NCBI GenBank assembly: GCA_013398175.1
Contig: VZRZ01003207.1
Location: 16,725-80,724 of the forward strand
DNA from: Climacteris rufus
Lineage: Eukaryota > Chordata > Aves > Passeriformes > Climacteridae
Direction of reading: 5' to 3'
Length of the DNA stretch: 64,000 nucleotides
Shown: positions 23,701 through 35,000 of the stretch, one piece after another
Layout: each line of letters starts with the position of its first letter
How positions within the stretch are numbered: position 1 is the stretch's first letter
Notes under the pieces: generated by a model
Database searches by the model: none
Told to the model about the DNA's origin: nothing
Seen by the model: only the letters and a program-made list of their open reading frames with translations
Program-made: the position numbers and the translations under genes

Positions 23701-25894
23701 AATGTCTTTGGGTAGCAAACATCACCTTGTGGGCAGGAGGCTGCAAGCAGAGCTGGGAGGATGCTCAGCCCTGGCTGGAATACCTACCATGGCTCTCCTC
23801 TTTTCCCCCTGGAATCAATAGCAGAAGCCTCAGGGATGCAAACAGCTTAATGCTTTAGGAGGGACTCAGCAGACAATCAAATGTGAGCAAAGCCAAGCTA
23901 GACAGGACAGAGCTTTAAATTTTCCTGTGAAATTCTGGAGTGCTGCAGTTAATTTGCTTAATGATCAGGAGGAAAAATCACAATCCAAAGCAAACCAAAA
24001 AACCCAACACAGCAACAAACCTCCAAGGAAAAAGGGAACTGTGTCTCTGGTCACTGCTTTGAGACAAAGCACTGGAAGAAAAATGCCCAGTTCCAATAAT
24101 GTCATAACCTGATTACAGCCTGACCAGAAGAGCTAAAACACTTGCAGAACAATGAGTAAGAAATTAAGTTTTAAATTGAGTGCTGGCCTTATCTTGTGTC
24201 ACTTCTTTATATTCCAGTAGAAAGGACACTGCTGAGCTCATTTCATATAGAGCAGAGTGAGATGCCTGGATGCAGACACCATTTAGTCATCTCCTATATG
24301 TTCCTCCCCATTTCTTTCTCAGGGAGGAATGACAAACCCAGAAATGTGACTGCACTTTGTTTTATTATGATATTGATTTTTCTGCAAAGGGAAAGTGCAT
24401 TTATCCCCCAGGTCTGTGCGCTGGCAGGAAAGGGTTAACAAAATGTTTATCACAAAGCTGGCTTCAGAGTTGAAAGTAATGTGATCAGTAATGAATTTTG
24501 TGTTACATTAGGTTGTATAAATGGACAGACAAGCGCAGACAACAAGTGGCCAGGAGTCGGGGCTAATCTAATGATGTAAAAATAGAGACAGCACCAATTA
24601 TACTTGGGGCCAGCTCAGAGCTCCTGCAGGGACTGCAAATGAATAGGTACAAATCAAATTACTGACTAATAGACGCACTACAAGAGAGGGCAGTCAATGC
24701 TAAATACATTAGGGCCTTGTGACCTCTCTGCTCTGAACAGCAGAATCCTAAATTTGACTTAAAAAAAAAAAATCAAAGAAACTCTTGTTCATTTAAGGAG
24801 AGAAACAGAACAATGTTATTTGTGAAATGACTTGAGACACTTTGATATTTTTTGGTTTGTGCCCCTGTGGCCACGTTGGGTACGTAGTCCTTGGAAAGCT
24901 GAGAGAGGGTTTGCTTTTAGAACAAGGGAAAACACTCTTTGTGCAAAAGTTAAGACCTGATAACAATACAGTTATGTTACATACCAAAACATTTCAAAGC
25001 CATGTGCCTCTTTGTGGTGATGTTTTTTACTGCTACTTCACCGGCTGTGTCTGTATCAAAAATAAAATATTTCTTAAAAAAAATGCCTTGATTTAATAAG
25101 AAGAAAAAGAAAAGGAATCTCCCCACACCACAATTGATAATAAGTAAATGCAGTTGATCAAGTTGTTATCAAATGGCAGAAAGTCAGAGCTGTCTTGTGG
25201 CACCAGTGCTCCCTTTAGAATTTTTCTACAAACAGCAATGAACCTACATTCACACCAGAAACATTCATGGTATTAGCATTCACACCCCCTCCCCCTTAAA
25301 TAATGTATGGCCTGGAAGAAATTCCAGTAAAAACTCCTGGGGCTGGTGGCAAGATGGATCTGCAGTTGTGGGAAATTACTGGGAAAATAAAAATGCCCTT
25401 GTTGGGCCTGTCCAGGGCTTTGGGATGGGGCTGGTCAGGGACACCCTTGGAGAGGAGAGAGCAAGAAGCCCACACTGAAGGGCTTGATATCCCAAAATAT
25501 GTGCAAGGCCAATGCTCCTCTTATCCAGCACTTCAAAAATGGTGGCTCCCAAAGAGCCTGAATTTTCCTTTCTTTTAAACCAGGCCCATCCAAAGCAACC
25601 TTTTGTAGGAAGAGCTGCACTGAGCTCTGAGACTTATTGGAGGGGGTAATTTAATCTCTGACCCTGGGATGAATATTCTGAAAGTTCAAAGGCTGCTTTT
25701 AGCACCGAGGTTATTTGATCCAGCAGTGGGTTTGCTGCCCAAGCTGGTTTTGCACTGCACCTATGCAGAAATCTCCTGGCAGAAATGCTCTTCAGAGGGA
25801 AAAATCATTTGCTCTGTGTTCCTACAGCCCATGTCTGAGTTAGGATAAAAACCAACCGAGGAGAGAGAAGGGGAAAACTATTTTGGAAAAATTA
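14760..25894. other. Intronic stretch with candidate conserved elements
   Basis: No exon or named repeat recognised in 11 kb. Stretches with enhancer-like texture (AT-rich, homeodomain and nuclear-receptor-like half sites, few simple repeats) are at about 16150-16380, 22080-22330 and 24430-24740. These are visual impressions only and need alignment to other birds and mammals. Confidence 0.35.
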
Positions 25895-25962
25895 AAGAGG
25901 AAGGAAGAAAGGAAAGAAGGAAAGAAGGGAGGAAGGGAGGGAGGGAGGAAAGGAGAGGAAGG
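25895..25962 (+). repeat. (GGAA)/(GGGA) purine-rich microsatellite
   Basis: Almost pure A/G tract of imperfect GGAA, AAAG and GGGA units on the plus strand, so the complement is a polypyrimidine tract in the BCAS3 sense direction. GGAA arrays can bind ETS-family factors; no specific function is claimed. Confidence 0.85.
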
Positions 25963-28900
25963 TACCACTGGGAAGCTTTAACACTATAAAGGGCTAATCC
26001 TATTCCTGAAACTCAGTGTACAGGTACATCTATGTCCAGGTGGCTGCTGATCTTTGAACACAACTTGGGAATGTGGATATTTTCTCCTTTGGAAAAAACC
26101 CAGGAAGGATGTTCCTTGCATGGGAGCCACTGGCCTGCTCTCCTCCCTCCGCTTCCCACTTCAGCCATGCACACCAGGAAATGTGTGACTTCACCCCTTT
26201 AACCCCCAAATTTCACACAGAAAGATTTCAAAAACATCCTCTTGCAAAGCTCAGAGGTGTCCAGACCCAAGTGAGGCTCAGGCTGGTGTAAGCACACGGC
26301 TTTGGCTGGGGACCAGGACCCAAAGTGCCTGGAGCACCAATCCCACGTTTCCTACAGGCTATTCCCTACCAGCACGTCTAATTAGCTCCACTTACTTACA
26401 TCCCATTAATCAGGTTAAAGAGTTTGCTTCAACATATGAGCTTCCTTCATCGCATTATGAGTTTGTTCATGAAATTTGGAAGGAATCCAGATGGTTTCCT
26501 CCACGGGCCAGAGGTGCACCTCACTGTGCCATGGGCTTCCCATGGGTGAGAGCTGACAGACTTGGAGTTTTGGAAGAAATATGTATTTCAAAAAAACCTC
26601 CTGTTGCTCAGACTGTAATGGCTTGCTCCCCTATTATAAACCAATCTTAGATATTGTGCCTAGAAATGATCAAAATAAATTGGAATACTTAAAAAAATGT
26701 ACTTGCTCAAGTATTTTTGGAGGGAAAGATTTCTAGCCTGGGCTGGCAATTTCTGCCTGTCCAGTTTGAGTGGAATCCTGTCAGAGATACTTGTCTTCTG
26801 GAGGTACAGTTTCATAAATCACAATACTAGGGTGGATTTTTTGGGAGGGAATGCAATACGAAGCTCCAGCACACACTTAGGAACTGCACTGCAAATGTAA
26901 ATATTGTAGCTGCTTGAAAACAAAGCTTTGCAAGCAAAAGAGGGCACTGACCACTAACATTTGTAAGTAGACCTCTTTTTTTTTCAGTGAGAGTTTAACA
27001 GAAACTGAAACAGCAAAAACATCTTTTTGCATCTTTGCCAATTTACGCCTTCTTTGGAATTAAATGTGTATCTGGGCTGACAGCTTATGTACAGCAGACT
27101 CCCCTTCAGATAGCCATGGGTCGTCTGAATAATTGGCTAACAAGGAGAAAAGCTGGTTTCCCAATCAAGTCAACTGGCTGGGTGACTGGAGTTATCATTT
27201 AGGTCACAAGGGAAGGAGATTTTGGGGGGTTTCATTTTCCAGACCTGGTTCTTCTCCCACCCACTGTCCGACAGCCCTTGGCAACCAGTGGGAGTTGGAG
27301 GTGGAAAAGCCCCTTCTAATTCCCCTTCCTTGCAAATGCCAGATTATTCCTCATGATTTTAGCATCCTGCAGTTTGATATTTGTGGTATGACCAATCTTT
27401 GGGTCGTTTTCTTCCAGTAGCCAGAGCCAGGGTTAGTGTTGCCATCCCTGCTTTGCAAGGCAATGGGGCAGGTGCAAAGCAAAGACTGAATATCTGCTCC
27501 CCAAAGCAGTCTGCACACTCTTCCTCCACACCACTGCAGCATATCAGCCCTGATTTCTATATAAATCTATGTGTCAGCTATGCCCTAACAGTTAAGGCAT
27601 TAAAAGAATCTATTTATCTCTTGCCATTAAGTGCATGTCAGGACCAGTTGAGCACTTGACAAAGTCTCACTGTCCACCCCACTGCCCAGTTTTTGTCCAC
27701 ACAGTGGACCTGAGCACTGCATATGCACAAATCTTCACATTCCCAGTTAGAAATGTCCATTAATTTGTGTTGCAGTTTGAGTAAGACCTTGCAGGTTTTG
27801 TTAAATCTCTGCAAAATCTATTTAAGGACTGAAGAGAATACAAGGAGCACAAGCAGAGGTTAAAGCATTCATAAAATAAAGGCATGAGTAAGTTAAAATA
27901 AGTTATTTAGGATTATTAGAAGGAGGATTATAAATTCCAAAATTTTGAGTCCCATGCAGAAATATAAACACTGGCTTTGGAAGCAGCACCAAGACAGAAA
28001 TCAACGACCAACAAACAAACCTCCAGTGTCCTTTTCTGCTGAACTCAGCTATCATTCACTGAGGTGAGTGGGCAGCAGAGAAACCAAGGAAGAAAACTGA
28101 ATGTTCTCAACGATAATTCAGCTCAGCCGAGCTTGGTTATGAGCTAAGTGGTTTGGGGGCAGTGAAAACTCTCCTACTTGTTAAGAGCCAACAAAGACAC
28201 CAATTTTTGAAGTGAGGGTAATAGAGCTCCACACTTATCTTTGCCCATTTATTAGGCAGCAGACAGAGCTGAGCCCTGCCCTGTGCTCCCCAGCCTGGGG
28301 AATGGTGCTGGCAGCCAACTCCAGCCGACTCCCTCAGCAAGTGCAGCTCTCCAGGTACATCTGAGCAGGAGAGAACTTTTTCTGTCTGTCTGGTGAAGAG
28401 GAACAGCTCAAGAGCTGTTAGGGGATGGAAGTGGAAAGGGCACTAGAGTTCACTGTCTTATCACCAGGTTTTCTCTGCTGCTCTGAGTCACCACATGCCC
28501 AAATCCTGAGAATAAAGTATGTTAGTGGTGGAGAGAATTCCACGTCAGGCAGGGCAGCACAGAGTGTTAATGACAGGGAGAGGAGGGTGGTGGGATGGGG
28601 TGAGCTGGGTCAGTGCTCATGTTACTCATTATTGCTGTGTACAATTGCTGCTCTGAGATGGCATCTATCTTCCACTCATTAGGGAGATTTATGGGTCTGG
28701 AGTAAGAGCTGGGAGAAATCTCTTTGGATGAATATTAACTCAGTGATGGCATCTCTATAAACAGCTCCTTTCTGTCTTTACACCTGCAGTACTGGGAGCC
28801 TCAGCTTATGCCAGAGAAGTTGGCACTCACTGCCATCAGCTGGGAAGGAAAATACAGAGCTCTGTCTCTGATAAAGTTCTGGGTTTACAATATAATACAC

Positions 28901-29517
28901 TGTCAAGTCTCCAGGGCAGTCACTCACCCTAACCTGGCACATCTGGAAGGCTTCAGCTTTCAGAGGAGGTATTCCCCTCACCTTTCCCCTTGCATAGACA
29001 GCTGAGGGGTGCTGACCCATTATCAGCAGTGGATACCCTCCCAAAGTTCACACTGATCACAGTATGGGTCAGTAAGTGATGAAATATGTGCCTTTCTCTA
29101 TTTTCACAGTCTGTTTTTTCCACCTTTCCAGCCCTTTGCAGACATGAGCTGATTAAATCCACACCAGCAACGTGAGGCATCTCTACCCTCACTGCACTGA
29201 TGGAGATCTGGAGTCATGGACATGTGAAGTGTCTCATCCAAGGCAAAAAGCTGGTGAGGATTTGCACCAGATTGGTAGCAGACCCACACTTAGTGTTCAA
29301 CCAAGTCTTTCTGTTAATACCAAATCCTAACCCATCCTTTGATTTCATCTTTCTCAAGATGGAAATCAGAGGAAGGAGAGCTGGGAGGGTGATCTGAGCT
29401 GGGTTATGAAGGTGTTTGTGCACTGCTCAGCCTTGTTACTGCTGCCTGTACCTACAGACAAGGACTTAAGTTCTGCTCTTCTGCATCCTTCTCCTCCAGG
29501 CTGTGCAAGCTGCTGCT
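25963..29517. other. Intronic stretch, mostly unassigned
   Basis: No exon found. Positions 26340-26490 are AT-rich with CTAATTAG and CATTAATCAGG and resemble a homeodomain-rich conserved element. Otherwise nothing I can name. Confidence 0.35.
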
Positions 29518-29584
29518 GTGTTTTTTAGAACAAGTCGAAATTAATGGAGACAATAAACCTGCAATTACTGCACTTTAATTCCTG
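29518..29584. repeat. 67-bp direct repeat, copy 1
   Basis: Identical base for base to 29882-29948. It begins GTGTTTTTTAGAACAAGTCG and ends GCACTTTAATTCCTG. The flanks of the two copies differ on both sides. Confidence 0.97.
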
Positions 29585-29881
29585 CAGTTTGATACCTGCC
29601 CAGCAGTGACCAAAGCAAGATGAGCCCTGATGGGAGAGACTTCTTGAGGAACAGGAAGAGCTCAGAGCAGCACAAGACCCCAGTGATACAGGAGGGCAAG
29701 GGCAAAAGGAAAAGCTCCTGCTCCACACAGCCTCCCTGGAAGGTCCATAGGTTGGCATTCCCACACCTTTCTGCTTGAGTTTCTCCTCTTTTGTCTTCCC
29801 AGGATTAAATAAAGGAGAGAGACAAGTGAGTTGGCAGCTGATGTTAGGAGCCACCATCACTATTAGGTGTTTTTAGCAGAG

Positions 29882-29948
29882 GTGTTTTTTAGAACAAGTC
29901 GAAATTAATGGAGACAATAAACCTGCAATTACTGCACTTTAATTCCTG
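29882..29948. repeat. 67-bp direct repeat, copy 2
   Basis: Second copy, offset 364 bases from the first, with 297 unrelated bases between (29585-29881). Perfect identity in an intron suggests a recent event, gene conversion, or an assembly duplication. Confidence 0.97.
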
Positions 29949-30325
29949 AGCATCTCCTACCACGGGGCCCCTTCTGACAGCATAATCTCTGATGTGCCAT
30001 TCCATTTACTTAAACAGATGATATAATTTATCAATATAATGGACACTGATGAAGATGGATTAATTTGGATTACAGAACCAGTGCATCACAGTGGCTCACA
30101 ATGAGGATATGTGTGATCATGACATTGTTTGGAGCAGGGTGGGCAAGGGCAGCAATCTCCACAGAGATGCTCCTGAGCTGGCAGGGGAGGGAGGAGAGCC
30201 CTTGTCCCAGCTATATGATAAGGAAGCTGCATGTGCCAGTATCTCAGACTGTGTTCATGTGATCTACCACTAATTTCTTTTCACAAATGACTTTTGTCAC
30301 ATTGAGACCCCCATAAAAGCCAATT

Positions 30326-30345
30326 AGAGAGAGAGAGAGAGAGAG
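30326..30345 (+). repeat. (AG)10 microsatellite
   Basis: Ten AG units about 105 bases downstream (in the sense of BCAS3) of the penultimate exon's donor. It is followed by GCGCG and, at 30377-30391, by a poly(A) run. Confidence 0.95.
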
Positions 30346-30452
30346 CGCGTACAGAGAAAACCAAACGCCAAACTTAAAAAAAAAAAAAAATTAAATAAAA
30401 ATCACCATTGGGTGAGATGTACGTGATCTCTGATCACACCTCTTCTTTGTAC

Positions 30453-30620
30453 CTGTTCCTGATCCCACCATGTCCCTGCTGGGGGATTCGCACATGGCAT
30501 CGGCCAGGCGCTCGCGCAGCCCCTCCTCGCCGTGCTCCACGGAGGACATGTGGCGCAGACCGAAGTTCTCGGGCCAGCTCCCACACACCTCCAGCAGCGT
30601 CACGCTCCGGTCGAAGGCAC
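30453..30620 (-). CDS. BCAS3: BCAS3 penultimate coding exon
   Basis: This 168-bp internal exon on the minus strand has an acceptor ending TTGAAG before 30620 and a donor ACAG|GTACAAAG with the GT at 30452-30451. It carries two bases of a split codon, 55 full codons and one trailing base, so both flanking introns are phase 1 and the exon is symmetric: it could be skipped without a frameshift. The peptide begins GAFDRSVTLLEVCGSWPE and continues through GLRHMSSVEH and GLRERLADAM to SPSRDMVGSGT. It is highly similar to the BCAS3 segment just before the C-terminal tail. It is GC-rich with many retained CpGs, unlike the AT-rich intron around it. The polypyrimidine tract is weak and interrupted by G (TGTTGTGTTTGTGTG). 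Together with the terminal exon it supplies roughly the last 105 residues. No earlier BCAS3 exon is visible in the 33 kb upstream. Confidence 0.93.
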
Positions 30621-30937
30621 CTTCAACACACAAACACAACACGGTTGGCACACCCCCAGATCAACCTCCTTCCACGCTGGCATTGGGAAGAAAGAAGCGC
30701 TTTGCATTCTGAGAGCCCAAAAAGCTGATTTTAGCACACGAGTTAAAGTGCTGTGTTACCCTAAGTATGGGCCAGCTTCAACTAAGCAGCTGTAAGCAAA
30801 AGAACTATTAAAAATTAAATTAATATACAGACCCAATTCTGGTCTCACACTGGTGAGAGTCAGGAAAGCAGCACAATAACACAGATGTGAATGACATGTA
30901 ATGTTAGAAAACATACACATACTTTTATGTTAGACAT

Positions 30938-30984
30938 AAAATTATCTTTAAAATTAACCAGAAATTATCTTTAAAGTTGATTAG
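30938..30984. repeat. 24-bp tandem duplication
   Basis: AAATTATCTTTAAAATTAAC at 30938 is repeated as AAATTATCTTTAAAGTTGAT at 30962, a 24-base period with a few changes. Confidence 0.85.
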
Positions 30985-31559
30985 TCTTTCACTGGGTCAT
31001 TGAGACCCTTCTTCTCTCTTCTCATCTCGGACAATGGACACAATCAAGCCATTTTATCTTTGCTAATGGGCAGAAATTTCAGCTAAAATCCCTTTCTCGC
31101 TCTTAAACAGAGAAGTGCAACAGCGTGGCAGAGCTGCCTTGTGCCTGATGAAGGAACAAATCGATCCCTTCCCTCAGTCTGGGATATCTGTGGGTTTTCT
31201 CTGCTCCTGCACTGTGAAGTTTTAGGTCAAATGTGCTCTAACAGAGACTCTTTCACCAGCAGCGCCTACTGAAGGCTCTGGCTCTTGTGACGGGGAGCAC
31301 GTACCTACAAAAGATACTTCAAATAATTCCTTGACTTGCAGTTATTACCTCATTCACAGCAGGGTATGATGTTCTGCCGAATGCAAAGATTAGATTCCGA
31401 ATTCAAGATCACTTCAAAGTACAAATTAAAATTATTCTCCTTTATTATACAGCAAGTCTTCTGCGAAGGCTTACTTAAATCATTCCCACTTGGAACAAGA
31501 TTACAGTTATGCTTTGTTGCTTCAAGCACATACCATTTACTCCACTATTAGGTAACTGA

Positions 31560-32060
31560 ATGTGCAGCGTTTATTGTGCCTGGTTTCTGCCAGCCTACCG
31601 AGGGGAAAAAATGCAAATGCCAATGTTTCTCAAAGTTAAAAGTACATGAAACACGTCCTTGTTATCAGGCCTTTGGTTTTCCCCTTTGATCAGCCGTCAG
31701 AAACTATCTACACTTGTAGTCTGTGACTGTACAGCTTCACAGCACACTCCCTGCCACTGACAGGTGGTAATAGAAAGGGTGAGAGACCAAGCCCCGCGGC
31801 AGGCGGCCCTTCCTCTGATAACGTCCAAAGTACCGGGTGATAACCGTTAGTAAACACTCGGGCAGCCAGTTAATCCATACATCAGCAAAGAGGGCCAGAT
31901 AATTTTGAACTCTAATGGCATGGACAAAAGCACCAGGGCTGGCATTCAGGGATTTATATGGGCTGCAATGGTGACTTCTGGCTCCTGAATTTCATCGGCG
32001 CGCACAGCGCTGATTTATCTCCTCGCCTGGCTGCGGAGTGGATTCCTGGCACTAGAAAAC
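31560..32060. promoter_or_regulatory. Candidate enhancer in BCAS3 intron
   Basis: A block about 1 kb upstream of the penultimate exon with retained CpGs and clustered binding-site matches. There is an octamer ATGCAAAT at 31611-31618, a TCF/LEF-like CTTTGATC at 31684-31691, an E-box CAGGTG near 31761, and three GATA sites within 90 bases (TGATAAC at 31816 and 31838, AGATAA at 31897). Such texture is typical of developmental enhancers, and BCAS3 introns adjoin TBX2/TBX4. Function is inferred only. Confidence 0.35.
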
Positions 32061-35000
32061 CATCAACACTGAAATGGACCTCTACAAAACGGGACCGTGG
32101 CTCTCGTGTGATACATGCACTTGAACTCTGGATGAATCCCAGTTCAAACCGAGAGGAGGAATGACCAAATATTTCAACTTTTAATGGGCCTTTGGATTTA
32201 TAAGGTTGCTCCAGTCTACTAATTTGTTTTAAAGCGAGGGTTCTTGAAGCTTGTTTGAGAAAATGCAGTGAGGAGGCGAAGTGATTTCCATGACACTTAA
32301 ATCTCTACAACATTTTCATGATGTCAGCTCTCCTAAAGGCAGGATGAAAAGCAAAATTTGGTCTTTTTTTAAAGCTTTTTTTTCCCAAGTCATCCTTCTG
32401 TGTTTTCATGCAACCCTGAGACCCTCACTCCAAGACCCCACAGATTTCAATTGTTTTTGACAGGGCTGCTCATGTACCCTAAGAATGATCAGGGGGGACT
32501 TTTAAACCTGCTTCCCAAACCCCAGGGAAGCAGCAGGGACATGATGAACTCCCACAGGTTTGCAGGCTTGTGCCAGAGATGAGAAATCTCCTCTTTCCTG
32601 GTGTCTGCCCTTATTCCACAAGTGAGAAATGGGAGCATTTCTGCTCCTATAAGCAGACATATGAATAATAAGGCAAATGGCTTTTGAAGCTCTGCCAAGA
32701 TGCCTGCTTATGTGTACAGGGAGAAACTTCATGGAGCGCTGGGCTCTGGCTCCTGAGATACTTGAGTGAGAGCAAAGGAGACAAGTGCAGCGTTACCTCT
32801 GCAATCAGGGCCAGGAGCTGCCAAAACTTCTTAGCAGCAACGTGTGAGGTTGCAAGTGTTAATGCAAATGCAGGTTAGAGGGATTAGCTGCACTGAAAAG
32901 TTTGCTTGTAAAAAAACTGCAAGGCTGGGGAAGCTGTAGTTTTATCTTTCCTCCCTTTTCACTCCTTCTCCGTGTTAGCAGTGCACATCTGGCAAGACCA
33001 TTGATATCCAGACATCCAGCTGTGATTCAGCAGCCACCACAGTACCCCGTGGTTGATCATTCTGCCTGTAACAGGCAGAGGAGGTCTGTGCACCATCATC
33101 TGCTCTGTGCTGCAGTGGAACCCACAAATTCCTTATTTCAATACAGACATTGATAAAACAGATTCTAGGTGAAGCTGAACACAGAGCGTGACCCAGGTTA
33201 TTCAGGCCATGGGGGTAGAAAATGGGACCTTGCTTGAGCAAGCAGGTCCTTTCCTCCTGTAAACCCCTGGCTCTGTCCCTCTGTGATGGAAAACAAAACT
33301 CTTTCGGGAAAACCAAGAATAATTGTCATGGATCTTCCTGTTCATCCTGTCTGCATCAGCAGACAGCATATGTATCAAAGTAAAATAACTTATTTTCAAG
33401 GCAGAATTAAGTCCTGGGTATATTTACACCTTGGAAAGTGACTCTGTGGAGTGTGTGACACAACAACGGGCTGGTTGCTTCCAGGAGCATTTGGGTGCTT
33501 TGCCTTATGTACATCATTCCCTGTGTACATCATTCCCAATGGCACATGGGCTAATGGCATTAAACTTCCACTGATAGCAGCTCACCCTATCTCTGCTATT
33601 TATTATATTGTAATCTCTCTTTCTGGCTGCCTGGCTCTCCCCTTTTCAATCCCAGTATCTCACTTGATAAGGTATCAAATTCCCCATCACCAGCCAGCGA
33701 GAAGTTTACAAATAAACCTCGGTGGAGAGTCCTGCTCTCAGAATCCCCAAAGCCAGGGCATAACCACAGGACCAACGGGGCTGAGAAAGCTGCTGCTGAT
33801 TCCAGGGATTACTGAGGGTTGAGGGAAGGCAGGCTGACAGCCTGCTGAAACCCTACTGACAGCCACCAATATCAGACCCTGACGTGTGAAGCCCAGACTT
33901 CCCTCTGCCCCCCAGCCCGGATGCAGCTTTGGCTGGGGAACAGGTTCCACCTAAAAGGAGCAATTCATTTAGGAACAACTCGAGAATGAGCAAATGAGGC
34001 ATTATGTGAGTCAAGCAATTACTAGTGAAATGCTGGTGAAATCTCATTAAATCACTGAAAAAAAATCTTCCTGACTTAAATTTGTGTCAATATTTCATCC
34101 TATTGCACGGCGCTTTCAAGCCAGCAGAACTCTCACTTCTCCCTTTATTTATTGAAGATAAAACTGGGTGGGAATGAAGCCATCAGCCTCCTCTGTATGA
34201 TGTCCAAGCATCATTCCAGAACCCCACATCAAACCAAATGGAACAAGCAGGGCCCTTGGCTTGACCATCTAGATCAAAAGTGCTTTGTTTTGCAATTCCA
34301 GCCCCAAAACACTCTGAGCTAATTCTGCTCCACACACAGAATTTTCCTATTCAAACTTTAATTTTTGCCTGAGAACAATCTCCCACTTCCCTCCTTCCAC
34401 AGACACTTGTCTCCCAAGGAGCACTGCCCTTTCCTCCTGCCGCTGATGATGGAGAAGAATCAGGTCCTCATCTTTCTCCTCAACGTTTTTTGCATTTTAT
34501 TAATGGCAAAGGCTTCTGTTATTACTCACACCAAATTACCTTGCTTAGACACACAGGATTTGTCTTTAGCATTGCAATTGTTTCAAGGCTTTTAATATAA
34601 AAGCAAAATAAATTCTACAGAAGGAAGGGAAAAAACCACCCTAAACCTTGGAAATGTCCTTTCATTTCACAGCCCCACCAACCAAGAGCAAGAAAACCAG
34701 AGAAACTACTTTTCTTCTCTGAAAAAAACCTCTAGTAGTAAAAAGTATTTTTACAAAATGTTTTAATGCTCACTAGTGTGTTATTTTTCTAAGTCAAAAT
34801 AGCTAAGCTAAATCTTTCACCATAGCCCTTTAATTCGAAAGCCAGGGGAAATTTTTTTCATTAAACCTCTGAACGGCTTTGTTTAAAATATGAAATCAAG
34901 TAGCTCCATTTCCTGTCTTCTAAGGAACAGTAAATCAAAAAGAGAACGTTCTCCAAAAATACAGTAATGGTTCTATTAAAGCGCTTGACAGTTTTGAGCC

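Larger units (their letters stand above)
10065..30452 (-). other. BCAS3: Last intron of BCAS3 (phase 1)
   Basis: The 20.4-kb intron is bounded by GT at 30452-30451 and AG at 10066-10065 on the minus strand. It holds a CR1 copy, two G4-capable motifs, a large palindrome, purine-rich and GA microsatellites, and a 67-bp perfect direct repeat, each listed separately. No recognisable exon lies inside. The open frames of up to about 225 codons within it have no family resemblance and often overlap repeats. Confidence 0.85.

Noticed and set aside
29585..29881. Spacer between 67-bp repeats as a retroposon with target-site duplications
   Set aside because: A 67-base duplication is far too long for known retroposition, and the spacer has no tail or SINE promoter that I can see.
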